Assembly: GCF_000746095.1 (NCBI RefSeq)
Contig: NZ_JQKP01000002.1
Location: 124,001-188,000 of the forward strand
Length of the DNA stretch: 64,000 bases
Origin: Ferriphaselus sp. R-1
Lineage (GTDB): Bacteria; Pseudomonadota; Gammaproteobacteria; Burkholderiales; Gallionellaceae
Direction of reading: 5' to 3'
Shown here: piece by piece, positions 20,701 to 28,672 of the stretch
Position numbering within the stretch: the first letter of the stretch is position 1
Layout: each line of letters begins with the position of its first letter
Translations under genes and position numbers: made by a program
Notes under the pieces: generated by a model
The model's database searches: none
The model's input: the letters and a program-made list of their open reading frames with translations, nothing else
Told to the model about the DNA's origin: nothing

Positions 20701-21453
20701 CGTGAACGGCACACGCTCAAAAAGTTGCCCATTGGTCAACGAGTCGATGGCCCCCTGCAACAATCGCGTCGGCACGCGGATACTGTGGGCGATCACCAGG
20801 GCAAGGCCGCTACCGACCAGCAACGCAAATATCAATAGCTCGATGAATTGCCATAAACCGCTCTCTGAGTTCCGCTCCGCACGTTCCACATGTTCGCGGA
20901 TCTCAAGCTCTTCCTGAGCCAATAGTCCCGCCAGCCGCTCCTCCAGCTCGGTACGGATATCCGCATAGCCGGATGCTTCGATCATCTTTTGTATGTCGTC
21001 CGCCGCATCCCTCCCGTTCTCCCGCAACAACAGTTGAACCTGATTAACGATGACAAAATACTCCGGCAGCACCTCGTCCATCTTGGCGACCAAAACACCC
21101 GCCCGATTGCCGTACCGGTGGTCGTGCAACTCGGCGATATTCTTGCGCAGGCGATTTTGCAGCTCACTGAAGACAACCAGCTCACCAGCCAGTCCATTAC
21201 CCGAGTGTGCACCTTGGAATGCCAGTCGATTGACCCTGGCATCGATATTGGCAAGATCGGCGCTGACATCCTTGACGTGAATGACCCGATGAAAGTCCCG
21301 CTCGTAGAGTTCAGAGATCAGTTCGTTCCTGACATGCAGGTTATAGATACCGATGGTGCCGATCACGGCGACGATGCATAGCATCAACCCGAAGCCGACC
21401 GACATCTTGAACACCACTGACTGACTCTGCAGCCCCCGCAGTATGGATCTCAT
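17707..21453 (-). CDS. Hybrid histidine kinase with GAF, two receivers and HPt (phosphorelay)
   Basis: A 1248-residue protein. Two membrane helices (about 16-37 and 200-222) flank an all-helical periplasmic region; HAMP, a GAF domain (about 290-430), a long coiled coil, HisKA with [12 protein letters not shown] (His about 526), HATPase, receiver 1 (Asp about 814 in [11 protein letters not shown]), receiver 2 (Asp about 960 in [11 protein letters not shown]) and an HPt domain (His about 1100 in [13 protein letters not shown]) follow. This is a complete BarA-like His-Asp-His relay. The final phosphate acceptor is probably one of the stand-alone receivers of the operon. Its start codon overlaps the GGDEF gene stop (ATGA). 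Confidence 0.93.
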   Translation of the reverse strand: MRSILRGLQSQSVVFKMSVGFGLMLCIVAVIGTIGIYNLHVRNELISELYERDFHRVIHVKDVSADLANIDARVNRLAFQGAHSGNGLAGELVVFSELQNRLRKNIAELHDHRYGNRAGVLVAKMDEVLPEYFVIVNQVQLLLRENGRDAADDIQKMIEASGYADIRTELEERLAGLLAQEELEIREHVERAERNSESGLWQFIELLIFALLVGSGLALVIAHSIRVPTRLLQGAIDSLTNGQLFERVPFTDLKNDVGDMARSLLGLQSKVQSAEESHWVKSNVALIVRDLQSAKSKSDFARILIRNVATTIDAQVGLAYLFDEGIDGLRLMGSWGYRNRNDLPIEVEFGSGLIRQCALDKLPISLHDIPSDSIAISSGLCETCPRHIWLFPVIARNDDVLAVIEIGMLAPVSERHRALLTELSTTLALMIDVIERNEKLACLLAESERQSQQLKQSEDVLQRSNTELAVRTEELKRQTRELIRSQQVMAEANVAVEEKNLELIAEKAKAEQATKAKSMFLANMSHEIRTPMNAIIGMSNLALKTKLDARQRDYVEKIFSAGTALLNIINDVLDFSKVEAGKLELECAPFWLDEVMGSFAVLVADKARQKDLEFLIHVAPDVPQSLVGDALRFGQVLTNLVGNAIKFTDAGMVKLDISVVDHRPGAVELQISVKDTGIGMSVDQVSGLFEAFTQADTSTTRRYGGTGLGLAISKRIVELMGGRLWVESTLGQGSEFKFRVWLEVSERRHQVLAIPDVGAIRTLVVDDNEDAREILVEQLKALGIEATSFGDVHAAISAIESQDGIDPYQLVFMDWRMPEMDGIEAAMMINRELLIQHPPRIVMVTAFGADNVYQAAQDVGVAGFLEKPVNYTMLWDVVAQLFAPAIYESVAGEKHDDKRMPDLAGLNVMLVEDNPINQQIARELLIAAGVEVTLAGNGREALDLLQAAADPVPWQVILMDMQMPVMDGHEATIAIRKLPRFKGLPVIALTAHALAHERKRCFEEGVNDHLTKPIDPDSLYHALGRWAGRGVADVQTVEAVPDLLQIEGVDTATGLRLVAGNQELYRSLLQQFAATFSDVTARIGGQLDDGDGAEAQRTAHTLKGVLANLGAHELSALAAELEGAIRDKAGRKQLDSCLSSLEGPLKSMTDQILQCLPEVPLARTEARSPYPDAELHAVRTELLYLLEQGDAMAQARTEQLRGQLEALLGEQAGAFIASVNNFDFDVAIGLMRASGNGADAASENQPSM

Positions 21454-22139
21454 GATTCGCCGCTGCCCGGTCGCTCAATCTCAAGCAGATGAGCGCTTAC
21501 ACCATCGACACCGGCTATCCGGAATCGCCCTCCACCCGAGTGCTTAACCGCATACATCATCTGATCGGCAAGCCGGTACAGTTCTGCCGCACAAGTAGCA
21601 TCCATCGGGAATCTCACGACACCGATACTGGCCCCCATCTTCAGGCTATGTTCACCCAAGCCGATCGGCTGCGACAAGGCCACCAACAGCTTATTGGCAA
21701 CGACCGCTATCTCTTTGGTATCGGCCAGCCCCTCCGTAACGATGATGAACTCATCACCTCCCACGCGCGCCACCGAGTCCACCTTGCGTACCGCATTGAC
21801 CATGCGCTCACTCTGCAACTTCAACGCAGCATCACCAACCGCATGACCGTAGCGATCATTGATGGGCTTGAGTTTATCAAGGTCGATATAGAACAGCGCG
21901 AACCCGGAGGGGCGCCTGAGGTCGTTCAAAATCGCCTGATCGATGCGGGCATCGAGCAACCTTCGATTCAGCAAACCCGTCAGAGGATCGCGCATGGCGG
22001 CCTCCAACTGGGCGGAGTTGCTCGCTATCAATTGGTTTCGCTGCAACATCAGCTGATTGATATCTTCGGCATAGCGATGGAGCTGGGCATACAAATCCGC
22101 CACCATCTCGCCCGAACTATCCACCTCGGGTACCTTCAC
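21450..22139 (-). CDS. GGDEF diguanylate cyclase, soluble
   Basis: About 229 residues from the GTG at 22139, whose GTGA overlaps the stop of the receiver gene; a GTG at 22160 would add seven residues. A short helical N-terminus ([20 protein letters not shown]) leads into the GGDEF domain: [37 protein letters not shown] and an intact active-site [11 protein letters not shown] near residue 145, then [11 protein letters not shown]. Synthesis of cyclic di-GMP is therefore expected. With no sensor domain of its own, its activity presumably depends on the receiver encoded just upstream or on the coiled coil. Overlaps on both sides indicate tight translational coupling. Confidence 0.92.
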   Translation of the reverse strand: MKVPEVDSSGEMVADLYAQLHRYAEDINQLMLQRNQLIASNSAQLEAAMRDPLTGLLNRRLLDARIDQAILNDLRRPSGFALFYIDLDKLKPINDRYGHAVGDAALKLQSERMVNAVRKVDSVARVGGDEFIIVTEGLADTKEIAVVANKLLVALSQPIGLGEHSLKMGASIGVVRFPMDATCAAELYRLADQMMYAVKHSGGGRFRIAGVDGVSAHLLEIERPGSGES

Positions 22140-22498
22140 CTTAACATCGCCTCCACCCACCGTATGACCTGCAATGGACCGAATGGCTTAATGAAATAGG
22201 CATCAGCGCCATGCTCTTCACCCAGACGAACATCATTCGACTGCCCTCGGGCCGTGATCATGGCGACCCGCACATCACTAAATTCAGGATCACGCTTGAT
22301 CACATCGAGGACATCAATTCCATCTATATCTCCCGGCATCATCACATCCAACAACACGATTTTGGGATGATGACATCTGAGCATTTCCAAAGCGCCCACC
22401 CCATCCCTCGCCTCGATCACCTCGTAGCTCCCACCCAGAGTTATCGCCAGCAATCTGCGAATGTCGAATTGATCATCTACAACAAGTATTTTTTCCAT
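22136..22498 (-). CDS. Single-domain response regulator (receiver)
   Basis: A 120-residue CheY-like protein made of a receiver only. Key residues are present: Asp pair in ILVVDDQFD, phospho-acceptor Asp in IVLLDVMMPG, Thr in AMITARGQ and Lys in YFIKPFGPLQ. A one-residue insertion changes the usual MPGMDG to MPGDIDG. It is the first gene of the leftward signalling operon and overlaps the diguanylate cyclase gene, so the two behave like a split receiver-GGDEF response regulator. Its closest relative in the window is the divergently transcribed receiver at 22757, with which it shares the end KPF.PLQ.IR.VE. Confidence 0.92.
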   Translation of the reverse strand: MEKILVVDDQFDIRRLLAITLGGSYEVIEARDGVGALEMLRCHHPKIVLLDVMMPGDIDGIDVLDVIKRDPEFSDVRVAMITARGQSNDVRLGEEHGADAYFIKPFGPLQVIRWVEAMLR

Positions 22499-22756
22499 TG
22501 CAAGTCAAGCCCACCTATTACATCGATGTTTTTCTGCGTGTCCGAATGACAAATCCTGCACATATTATCATTTATATCATAATTTACACAGACCACCCCA
22601 CCAAAGACCCGACAAACACAATCTTTATTACACATAAGTAATCTTAAATAGAGAATAGATCCACCAACAAAACGGGGTAAATTCATTATTTCATTTTTAT
22701 CATTAATATTGCCATGCTATCATCACATCCATTCTGACCTCACTTGGGTGACGCAA
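22499..22756. promoter_or_regulatory. AT-rich divergent control region between the two signalling operons
   Basis: This 258-base gap separates two divergent receiver genes and is visibly AT-rich against GC-rich surroundings, with runs such as ATTATCATTTATATCATAA and ATTTCATTTTTATCATTAAT. Several TATAAT-like hexamers occur on both strands, so individual promoters cannot be assigned by eye. No long dyad was found. It most likely holds both operon promoters. The open frame of 69 codons across it on the minus strand has no ribosome-binding site and is not called. Confidence 0.45.
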
Positions 22757-23173
22757 ATGACCGAAGAAATTGAAACCATTCTGATCGCAGACGATGATGG
22801 GTATCTAAGGAAACTGCTGGAAACTACGCTGGACTATAACCACCGGAAAGTATTGACCGCTGCGGATGGCCCTCAGGCATTTGAACTTGCAAAAAAACAC
22901 CTGCCGTCAGTGATAATCCTCGATGTGATAATGCCCAAGATGGACGGCATTGAGGTCTGCAAGAAAGTAAAGGCCACATCAGGACTAAGCGATGCCTTCG
23001 TGATACTGTTGACTGGGCACGACCACACTTCCATCGGAGAGAAGGCCAATCAAGCTGGGGCAGATGCGTATCTCACCAAGCCCTTCTCACCGCTGCAACT
23101 CATCCGATTGGTAGAGTCACGCGGCATCACGAGCAGAAAGCCCAGCAATGCTGAACAAGACCAAGCCAACTGA
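22757..23173 (+). CDS. Single-domain response regulator (receiver)
   Basis: A 138-residue protein from the ATG at 22757 (MTEEIETILIADDDG); an in-frame ATG 16 codons upstream lacks receiver character. All receiver residues are visible: DDD acidic pocket, Asp in VIILDVIMPKMDG, Thr in VILLTGHDH and Lys in YLTKPFSPLQLIRLVE. After the receiver only a short tail (SRGITSRKPSNAEQ) remains, with no output domain. It heads a rightward set, and the next gene starts 26 bases before its stop. It presumably passes a signal to the downstream unknown proteins or serves as the target of the divergently encoded phosphorelay. Confidence 0.92.
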   Translation: MTEEIETILIADDDGYLRKLLETTLDYNHRKVLTAADGPQAFELAKKHLPSVIILDVIMPKMDGIEVCKKVKATSGLSDAFVILLTGHDHTSIGEKANQAGADAYLTKPFSPLQLIRLVESRGITSRKPSNAEQDQAN

Positions 23174-23756
23174 GAACATCCCGGTCTTGCACTACGCGGT
23201 CAGTCATCTGAGCGAGCGCTTGGCCGAACGCCAGCAGCTACTGGACCAATATGCCAGCGACTTACGTTCACTGATATCGCAGGAGTTCCAATCTTCCCGC
23301 GAGGAGGAGGATGCCCAACCCTCGTGGATCAATCTTGGGATTGCCGCACATTGCGCCTCCCTCGCCAGGCAAGCCGGGCAAGATCCCGGCTATGCCGATA
23401 AACTGGAGCAAGCTGTCCGGCATCTGGGCCAAACCCGATCCCCCGTTTCGCCATGTACGCTAGCCGCCCGCCCCCAGCCAGAAGGCGAGGTAGGTGAGAT
23501 TTTGCATCAAATAATTACATATCAGATGTGCTGGTACGATGGCAGCACCCGATTCCTGCCAACGCTCGACAGCATTCCTTTCGCCGCACGTTGCTACGCA
23601 CTAGTTTCGTTCTGTCACCACTTTCTCGACATGGATAGTCCCAACTATAGTCTGCGCCTCATCGCACTGAAGCCCATGATAAGAGCGCTGGAGGGACGAC
23701 TTTTTGACCCGGTCCTGGCCCGCAAGCTGTTTACGGCCGCCGAACAAAGCACATGA
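23148..23756 (+). CDS. Unknown 202-residue protein linked to a receiver
   Basis: I do not recognise a family. The protein starts MLNKTKPTENIPVLHYAVSH and has a helical segment with RQQLLDQYASDLRSLI near residues 28-43, an acidic stretch (SREEEDAQPS), then a mostly helical region with several His and Trp (ITYQMCWYDGSTRF, LVSFCHHFLDMD). No signal peptide or membrane helix is seen. Its start lies 26 bases inside the receiver gene, and its stop overlaps the next gene by four bases (ATGA), so the three are translated together. The helical motif LL.QYAS.L..LI recurs in the following small protein, suggesting a shared interaction surface, possibly with the receiver. This is inference. Confidence 0.7.
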   Translation: MLNKTKPTENIPVLHYAVSHLSERLAERQQLLDQYASDLRSLISQEFQSSREEEDAQPSWINLGIAAHCASLARQAGQDPGYADKLEQAVRHLGQTRSPVSPCTLAARPQPEGEVGEILHQIITYQMCWYDGSTRFLPTLDSIPFAARCYALVSFCHHFLDMDSPNYSLRLIALKPMIRALEGRLFDPVLARKLFTAAEQST

Positions 23757-24052
23757 AATCAGGAGAGAAGATGCCCTCGAACGCAACGCACACTTCTTCA
23801 AGGGTTGAGATATTGGAAGGTCTGGTCGACCTGTTGAACCATCAAATCGCCTCGCTGGAGGCAGTCATAGACTATCAGCGCCAAGAGAACCAGCAGCTGC
23901 ACACCCTGCTTGAAAAGTATGCCTCCGAACTGAACGAACTCATCGCCATCGACAGAGAGTTAAGTACAGACGGCGAGAAGGGAATCAGCTTGAACGACAT
24001 CATCCATCTTGCCCCGCCGTCTGAAGATGATGCACGAGGATCCAGTCGTTGA
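23753..24052 (+). CDS. Small coiled-coil protein linked to a receiver
   Basis: A 99-residue protein (start ATG 23753, or ATG 23771 giving MPSNATHTSS). The middle is a probable coiled coil: EGLVDLLNHQIASLEAVI followed by a Gln-rich YQRQENQQLHTLLEKYASEL. The end is acidic (APPSEDDARGSSR). No known family is recognised. The segment LLEKYASELNELI matches the motif LLDQYASDLRSLI of the preceding 202-residue protein, so the two may be related at this element or bind the same partner. It overlaps the preceding stop codon by four bases and ends about 60 bases before the convergent frameshifted regulator gene. Confidence 0.65.
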   Translation: MKSGEKMPSNATHTSSRVEILEGLVDLLNHQIASLEAVIDYQRQENQQLHTLLEKYASELNELIAIDRELSTDGEKGISLNDIIHLAPPSEDDARGSSR

Positions 24053-24110
24053 AAGTCGCCCCTTCGCCCCACTCACAACACCTCCGACGTAAGCGTGGGC
24101 AGGGCAATGC

Positions 24111-24697
24111 TCAGGATGATTGCCAGCGCGCCCTTACTTTGAGGGCAATTTCGCGCAACTGGTCAAATGGGATCGGCTTGGGCAAAACAGGTATGCCCTG
24201 CGGCATGCCGCCTCTGGCATCGAATCAGCCTTATCCAGCGCAGTTACAACGACTATCTCGATACCATCGAGCTCCGGCATCTCCTTCAAGCAGCGCAGCA
24301 TTGTCAGACCATCCATCTCCGGCATATTAAGATCGGTGATCACCAGATCAGGCTGCTCTTTGCCGATCAGCACCATCGCCTCCAGCCCATTACTAGCCGA
24401 AATGACACGAGGCATCATGGGCCAGCCGGACAGATTGGCCTCATACAATCGCAACAAGACTCGATTGTCCTCTACAACGAGAATTTTGAACCGCCTGTCA
24501 AGGGATGCGAGGTCCAAGTTCGACTGATTCCGCAACAGCAGTCGATCGACCGACTCTCGGGAAATCCTGCGATGCCCGCCCGATGTTTTCCACGCTGCCA
24601 GCACCTGCCGCTCAACCCACAATTGAGCCGTGCGAACCGAAATCCCCAGCAGCTTCGCCGCCTCGATGGTGGAATAATAATCCTTCTGTTCTGACAC
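24111..24697 (-). pseudogene. Helix-turn-helix/receiver response regulator with a frameshift
   Basis: A GTG at 24697 with GAGG nine bases upstream starts a protein with a MerR/excisionase-type helix-turn-helix (YYSTIEAAKLLGISVRTAQLWVERQV, then GGHRRI) followed by a receiver: ILVVEDN, Asp in LVITDLNMPEMDG and Thr in VVVTALD. After DKAD the frame becomes nonsense and stops at 24134. Shifting by one base near 24224 restores the receiver end (GGMPQGIPVLPKPIPFDQL and on to a TGA at 24111), including the conserved Lys-Pro. One base is therefore missing relative to the ancestral gene, which would encode about 195 residues. It may be a true inactivating mutation or a sequencing error. Having the DNA-binding domain before the receiver is itself unusual. 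Confidence 0.8.
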
Positions 24698-24993
24698 CTT
24701 GACCTCGCCCCTTGCTATCACATTTTTGATTTTACACAAAACGTCTGATAATACCGAACCAATTGATCGATTTGATTCATTGAGAACCTCTCAGCGAAGC
24801 TCGCCGAGCCGATTGAGAGTTCAGCCGATCACTTCCGGAAACCGTTACCGGGGAAGATTACATTCCGCCGCCGTGCGCATCTTGCGGAGGAGCGGGTGCG
24901 AACGGCGATACGGCGATTGGGCACAGGGCAAGCCTCACAGCCGCACTCAACGTTGCATTTGCGCAAGCAGGGGAAAGCCGCTAAGACACAAGC
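24698..24993. other. Intergenic stretch with no recognised gene
   Basis: Between the regulator gene and the tRNA terminator, about 300 bases hold no convincing frame. The part next to the regulator (24720-24780) is AT-rich and probably contains its promoter. The rest is GC-rich with short imperfect repeats such as CGAAGCTCGCCGAGC. I found no copy of the tRNA 3' end or integrase-like remnant that would mark an insertion site. Confidence 0.5.
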
Positions 24994-25029
24994 TGAAAAG
25001 GAAAATGGCTCGCATCGCTGCAAGCCATT
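24994..25029 (-). terminator. Rho-independent terminator of tRNA-Met
   Basis: Arms AATGGCT (25004-25010) and AGCCATT (25023-25029) form a perfect seven-base stem with a 12-base loop. On the minus strand the stem is followed by TTTTCCTTTT. It lies seven bases past the CCA end of the tRNA, as expected for a single tRNA transcript. Confidence 0.75.
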
Positions 25030-25035
25030 GAATTC

Positions 25036-25112
25036 TGGTGGCGAATCCCCGATTCGAACGGGGGACCTGCGGATTATGATTCCGTCGCTCTAACCGGCTG
25101 AGCTAATTCGCC
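25036..25112 (-). tRNA. tRNA-Met (anticodon CAT)
   Basis: The 77-base minus-strand sequence folds as a full cloverleaf: acceptor arm GGCGAAT/ATTCGCC, D-arm GCTC/GAGC, anticodon stem with loop ATCATAA giving anticodon CAT, T-arm with GTTCGAATC, and an encoded CCA end. The 1:72 pair is G:C, so this is not an initiator. Elongator tRNA-Met is most likely; an isoleucine tRNA with lysidine-modified CAT is the alternative and cannot be excluded without identity-element comparison. Confidence 0.93.
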
Positions 25113-25172
25113 ATTTGAAGAGTGCGCGATTCTCCATATTTCACCGCCCCTTGTCAATCCGAATCGACCTAA

Positions 25173-27890
25173 TCAGTGCGCGGCCTCCCAGTTCGCCCCG
25201 ACACCACAGCTGACCGTGAGTGGCACCCGTAACTTCCCGACCTGGCACATCAGGCCCGGCAGGGCGGCGCTCACCTGTTCGACCTCGCCGTCGGGGACTT
25301 CGAGCACCAGTTCATCGTGAACCTGCATGATCAGGCGGGCACGGCTGCCTTGCTCGTCCAGCCAGCGCTGGACCGCGACCATCGCCAGCTTGATCAGGTC
25401 AGCGGCGGTACCCTGCATGGGCGCATTGATCGCAGCGCGTTCTGCGGCCTGCCGGCGCATGCCGTTCGCTCCGCCGATCTCCGGCAGCCATAGGCGGCGA
25501 CCAAAGACGGTCTCGACATAGCCCAGTTGCTTGGCCTGGAGCCGGGTGCGCTGCATGTAGTCGGCCACGCCGGGATAGCGGGCGAAGTAGCGGTCCATGT
25601 AGGCTTGGGCGGCGGAACGCTCGATGTTGAGCTGACCAGCCAGACCGAAGACCGACATGCCGTAGATCAGGCCGAAGTTGATGACCTTGGCCTGACGGCG
25701 CTGCTCGTTGCTGACCAGCCCGGCATCCACGCCAAAGATCTCGGCAGCCGTGGCACGGTGGATGTCCTGCCCCCGTGCGAACGCATCCAGTAGCCCCGGA
25801 TCGCCGGACAGGTGGGCCATGATGCGCAATTCGATCTGTGAATAATCGGCGGAGATGAGCTTGTGTCCCGCCGGGGCGATGAACGCTTCGCGGATGCGGC
25901 GCCCTTCAGCGGTCCGCACCGGGATGTTCTGCAAGTTGGGATCGTTGGAAGAGAGCCTGCCCGTGACCGCCACGGCCTGAGCGTAGTTGGTATGCACCCT
26001 ACCCGTCGCCGGATTGATCATCAGCGGCAGCTTGTCGGTATAGGTCGATTTGAGTTTGGCCAGGCCACGGTATTCCAGCAACAACTTGGGCAGGGGGTAG
26101 TCCAGCGCCAATTCCTGCAACACCTCCTCATCGGTCGAAGGCGTACCGCTCGGTGTCTTCTTCTTGACCGGCAGGCCGAGCTTGTCGAACAGAATCTCCT
26201 GGATCTGCTTGGGCGAGTTCAGATTAAACGGCTGCCCCGCCGCCGCATGGGCATGCGATTCAAGGGTGAGCAGCTTTTCGCCCAGCTCGCGGCTCTGGAT
26301 GCCGAGCAAGCGGCTGTCGAGCAGTACGCCGTTGCGCTCCATGGTCCACAATACCGCGCGCGATGGCAGCTCGATCTCGCGGTAGATGTAAGCCAGTCCG
26401 CCCTGCAATTGGGGTGCCAGCTTGTGATGCAGTTGCAGGGTGATGTCGGCATCTTCGGCGGCGTAACGCGTGGCGGTGTCGAGGTCAACCTGGTCGAACC
26501 CGATCTGCTTGGCCCCCTTGCCCACCACCTCGGCATAGCTGATGGTCTTGACCCCCAGATGGCGCAGGGCGAGATTGTCCATATCGTGTGGCCGGTGGCT
26601 TTCCAGCACATAGGATTGCAGCAAGGTATCGTCCGCCACGCCCGCCAGCCGGACCCCGTGGTTGGCGAGGATATGCTGGTCGTATTTGAGGTTCTGCCCC
26701 AGCTTCTTGTGCTCCGGGTTCTCCAGCCACGGCTTGAGTCGCTCCAGGGCAAAGCCGAGATCAAGCTGGGTCGGGGCTCCCGGAAAGTGATGTGCCAGCG
26801 GCAGGTAGGCGGCGCGATGTGGCTCGACAGCGAAAGAGATGCCGACCAGACGGGCATTCATCACGTCCAGGCCAGTGGTTTCCGTATCCAGGCACGCCAA
26901 GGGAGCCCGGTTCAGTGCATCCAGCCAGAGATCGAGCTGAGCCTCGGTCAGGATGGTTTCGTACTGCCCCGACGCTTCGATCGGCAGCGCGGCCTGCGCA
27001 CCTTCAGCCTCGGAGGCCGGTACCGCTGCCCGCCCTCTTGATACGGACGCATCCAGCTCGTGCAGCAGGGTCTTCAGGCCGTAGTGTCCGAACAGCTCCT
27101 TCAGCCGCAGCTTGTCCTGGTCTTGCCAGACCAGCGCATCGAAACGTGCGGGCAGCGCAACATCGCACTTGACGGTGAGCAAACGTCTAGCTTGCGGCAA
27201 CCAGTCGAGCACGCTGCGCAGACTCTCTCCGACCACGCCGCCGATCTCGGTCGCGTGAAGCATGACTTGATCCAGCGTACCGAATTGACCCAGCCACTTG
27301 AGCGCCGTCTTGGGGCCACATTTGCTCACGCCGGGCACGTTATCGACCGCATCGCCGACCAACGCCAGATAATCCACGATGCGCGCCGGTTCGACACCGA
27401 ACTTGGCGATGACTCCGGCCTCGTCCAGGACTTCGTTGCTCATGGTGTTGATCAGCATCACCAGCGGGTTGACCAGCTGCGCCAGATCCTTGTCGCCGGT
27501 GGAGATGATGCACCGTGACCCGGCCTGTGCCGCTTGCTGCGCCAGCGTGCCGATCACGTCATCGGCCTCGACCCCCTCGACCGCCAGCACGTTCCAGCCT
27601 GAGGCCGCGACCATCTGGAGCAGCGGCTCGATCTGGCAACGCAAGTCGTCGGGCATGGCAGGGCGGTGGGCCTTGTAGTCGGGATACCAGTCGTCGCGGA
27701 AGGTTTTGCCCTTCGCATCGAACACGCAGGCGCTATAATCCGCCGGGTAGTCGGCCTGCAAGCGCCGCAGCATGTTGAGTACGCCATGGATGGCTCCGGT
27801 GGGCTCGCCGCTCGGGCTGCGCAGATCGGGCATGGCGTGGAAAGCGCGATACAGGTAGGAAGAGCCATCCACCAACAACAGTGTTTTCAT
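25173..27890 (-). CDS. polA: DNA polymerase I
   Basis: A 905-residue enzyme for Okazaki fragment processing and repair. The N-terminal 5'-nuclease (1-290) begins LLLVDGSSYLYRAFHAMP. The 3'-5' exonuclease is intact: DTETTGLD (about 333), NLKYDQHIL and YAAEDADITLQLH carry the metal ligands. The polymerase domain has motif A DYSQIELRIMAHLSGD (about 680), the O-helix region RRQAKVINFGLIYGMS and motif C QVHDELVLEVPDGE (about 857). No ribosome-binding site is evident before the ATG, and only 21 bases separate it from the divergent LOG-family gene, so its promoter probably lies inside that gene. Confidence 0.98.
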   Translation of the reverse strand: MKTLLLVDGSSYLYRAFHAMPDLRSPSGEPTGAIHGVLNMLRRLQADYPADYSACVFDAKGKTFRDDWYPDYKAHRPAMPDDLRCQIEPLLQMVAASGWNVLAVEGVEADDVIGTLAQQAAQAGSRCIISTGDKDLAQLVNPLVMLINTMSNEVLDEAGVIAKFGVEPARIVDYLALVGDAVDNVPGVSKCGPKTALKWLGQFGTLDQVMLHATEIGGVVGESLRSVLDWLPQARRLLTVKCDVALPARFDALVWQDQDKLRLKELFGHYGLKTLLHELDASVSRGRAAVPASEAEGAQAALPIEASGQYETILTEAQLDLWLDALNRAPLACLDTETTGLDVMNARLVGISFAVEPHRAAYLPLAHHFPGAPTQLDLGFALERLKPWLENPEHKKLGQNLKYDQHILANHGVRLAGVADDTLLQSYVLESHRPHDMDNLALRHLGVKTISYAEVVGKGAKQIGFDQVDLDTATRYAAEDADITLQLHHKLAPQLQGGLAYIYREIELPSRAVLWTMERNGVLLDSRLLGIQSRELGEKLLTLESHAHAAAGQPFNLNSPKQIQEILFDKLGLPVKKKTPSGTPSTDEEVLQELALDYPLPKLLLEYRGLAKLKSTYTDKLPLMINPATGRVHTNYAQAVAVTGRLSSNDPNLQNIPVRTAEGRRIREAFIAPAGHKLISADYSQIELRIMAHLSGDPGLLDAFARGQDIHRATAAEIFGVDAGLVSNEQRRQAKVINFGLIYGMSVFGLAGQLNIERSAAQAYMDRYFARYPGVADYMQRTRLQAKQLGYVETVFGRRLWLPEIGGANGMRRQAAERAAINAPMQGTAADLIKLAMVAVQRWLDEQGSRARLIMQVHDELVLEVPDGEVEQVSAALPGLMCQVGKLRVPLTVSCGVGANWEAAH

Positions 27891-27911
27891 CGTTAGACCA
27901 TAGGTTATGAA

Positions 27912-28628
27912 ATGAGCGACCAGTCCAAACTGCCCGTGTCCAAACTGTCGGACATGACCAGCTCGAAAGAGGCATGGCGTGTCTTCGGCATTATGTCAGA
28001 ATTCGTCGCCGCGACCGAACGACTGAGCGCCATTCAACCTGCTGTCAGTATCTTCGGCAGCGCGCGCACCAAGCCCGATCACGCTTACTACCGCACCACG
28101 GAAGAGATCGCGCGCCTGCTGTCGGATGCGGGGTTCGCCGTCATCTCCGGCGGCGGTCCGGGCATCATGGAAGCTGCCAACAAGGGCGCTTTCTACGGGC
28201 GCTCGCCCAGCGTGGGGCTGAACATCCAGTTGCCGCACGAGCAGCACACCAATCCGTATCAGAATGTCAGCCACACCTTCCAGCACTTCTTCTCCCGCAA
28301 GGTGATGTTCGTCAAGTTTGCCAGTGCCTATGTGGTGATGCCGGGCGGATTCGGCACGCTGGACGAGCTGATGGAGGCGCTGACGCTGGTACAGACAGGC
28401 AAGACCCGGCGCATCCCCATCATCCTGGTCGGCAGCAAGTTCTGGGGCGGGATGATGCAGTGGATACGCGACTCGCTGCTGACCGAGGGCATGATCGCTC
28501 CCGAAGACATGGATCTGGTGCAACTGATCGACGAGCCCGAGGCTGTGGTCGATGCCATCTTCAAACACTACGAGACCCGTGGCTTCGAGCCTTCCGCCGC
28601 CGAACGCGAAATGCAGCTCAACCTCTAG
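27912..28628 (+). CDS. LOG-family Rossmann-fold protein (TIGR00730)
   Basis: A 238-residue protein of the LOG / former lysine decarboxylase-like family. Diagnostic parts are VSIFGSARTKPD, VISGGGPGIMEAANKGAF and the phosphoribohydrolase signature VMPGGFGTLDELMEALTLVQTGK near residues 138-160. Characterised relatives release cytokinin bases or hydrolyse nucleoside monophosphates to base and ribose 5-phosphate; in bacteria the main role is often nucleotide salvage. The substrate here is not determined. It starts 21 bases from the divergent polA start and heads a group with a DUF2782 protein, homoserine kinase and a membrane protein, a neighbourhood common in Betaproteobacteria. Confidence 0.9.
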   Translation: MSDQSKLPVSKLSDMTSSKEAWRVFGIMSEFVAATERLSAIQPAVSIFGSARTKPDHAYYRTTEEIARLLSDAGFAVISGGGPGIMEAANKGAFYGRSPSVGLNIQLPHEQHTNPYQNVSHTFQHFFSRKVMFVKFASAYVVMPGGFGTLDELMEALTLVQTGKTRRIPIILVGSKFWGGMMQWIRDSLLTEGMIAPEDMDLVQLIDEPEAVVDAIFKHYETRGFEPSAAEREMQLNL

Positions 28629-28672
28629 CGGCATCGGCTAAAATACGGGCTAGCATCTATCTAGGAACTACC

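Noticed and set aside
22477-22686. 69-codon frame on the minus strand in the AT-rich spacer
   Set aside because: It overlaps the receiver start, has no ribosome-binding site and its sequence has no signal peptide or domain.
24049-24330. Rightward frame of 93 codons after the small coiled-coil gene
   Set aside because: It lies antisense to the frameshifted regulator, whose receiver sequence is recognisable, and has no coding features.
11081-25112. Signalling block as a genomic island inserted at tRNA-Met
   Set aside because: The block ends next to a tRNA, but no direct repeat of the tRNA 3' end was found near 11.1 kb and no integrase or transposase gene is present.
25863-27041. Open frame of 392 codons opposite polA
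   Set aside because: Composition is that of an antisense shadow and polA motifs are intact on the other strand.
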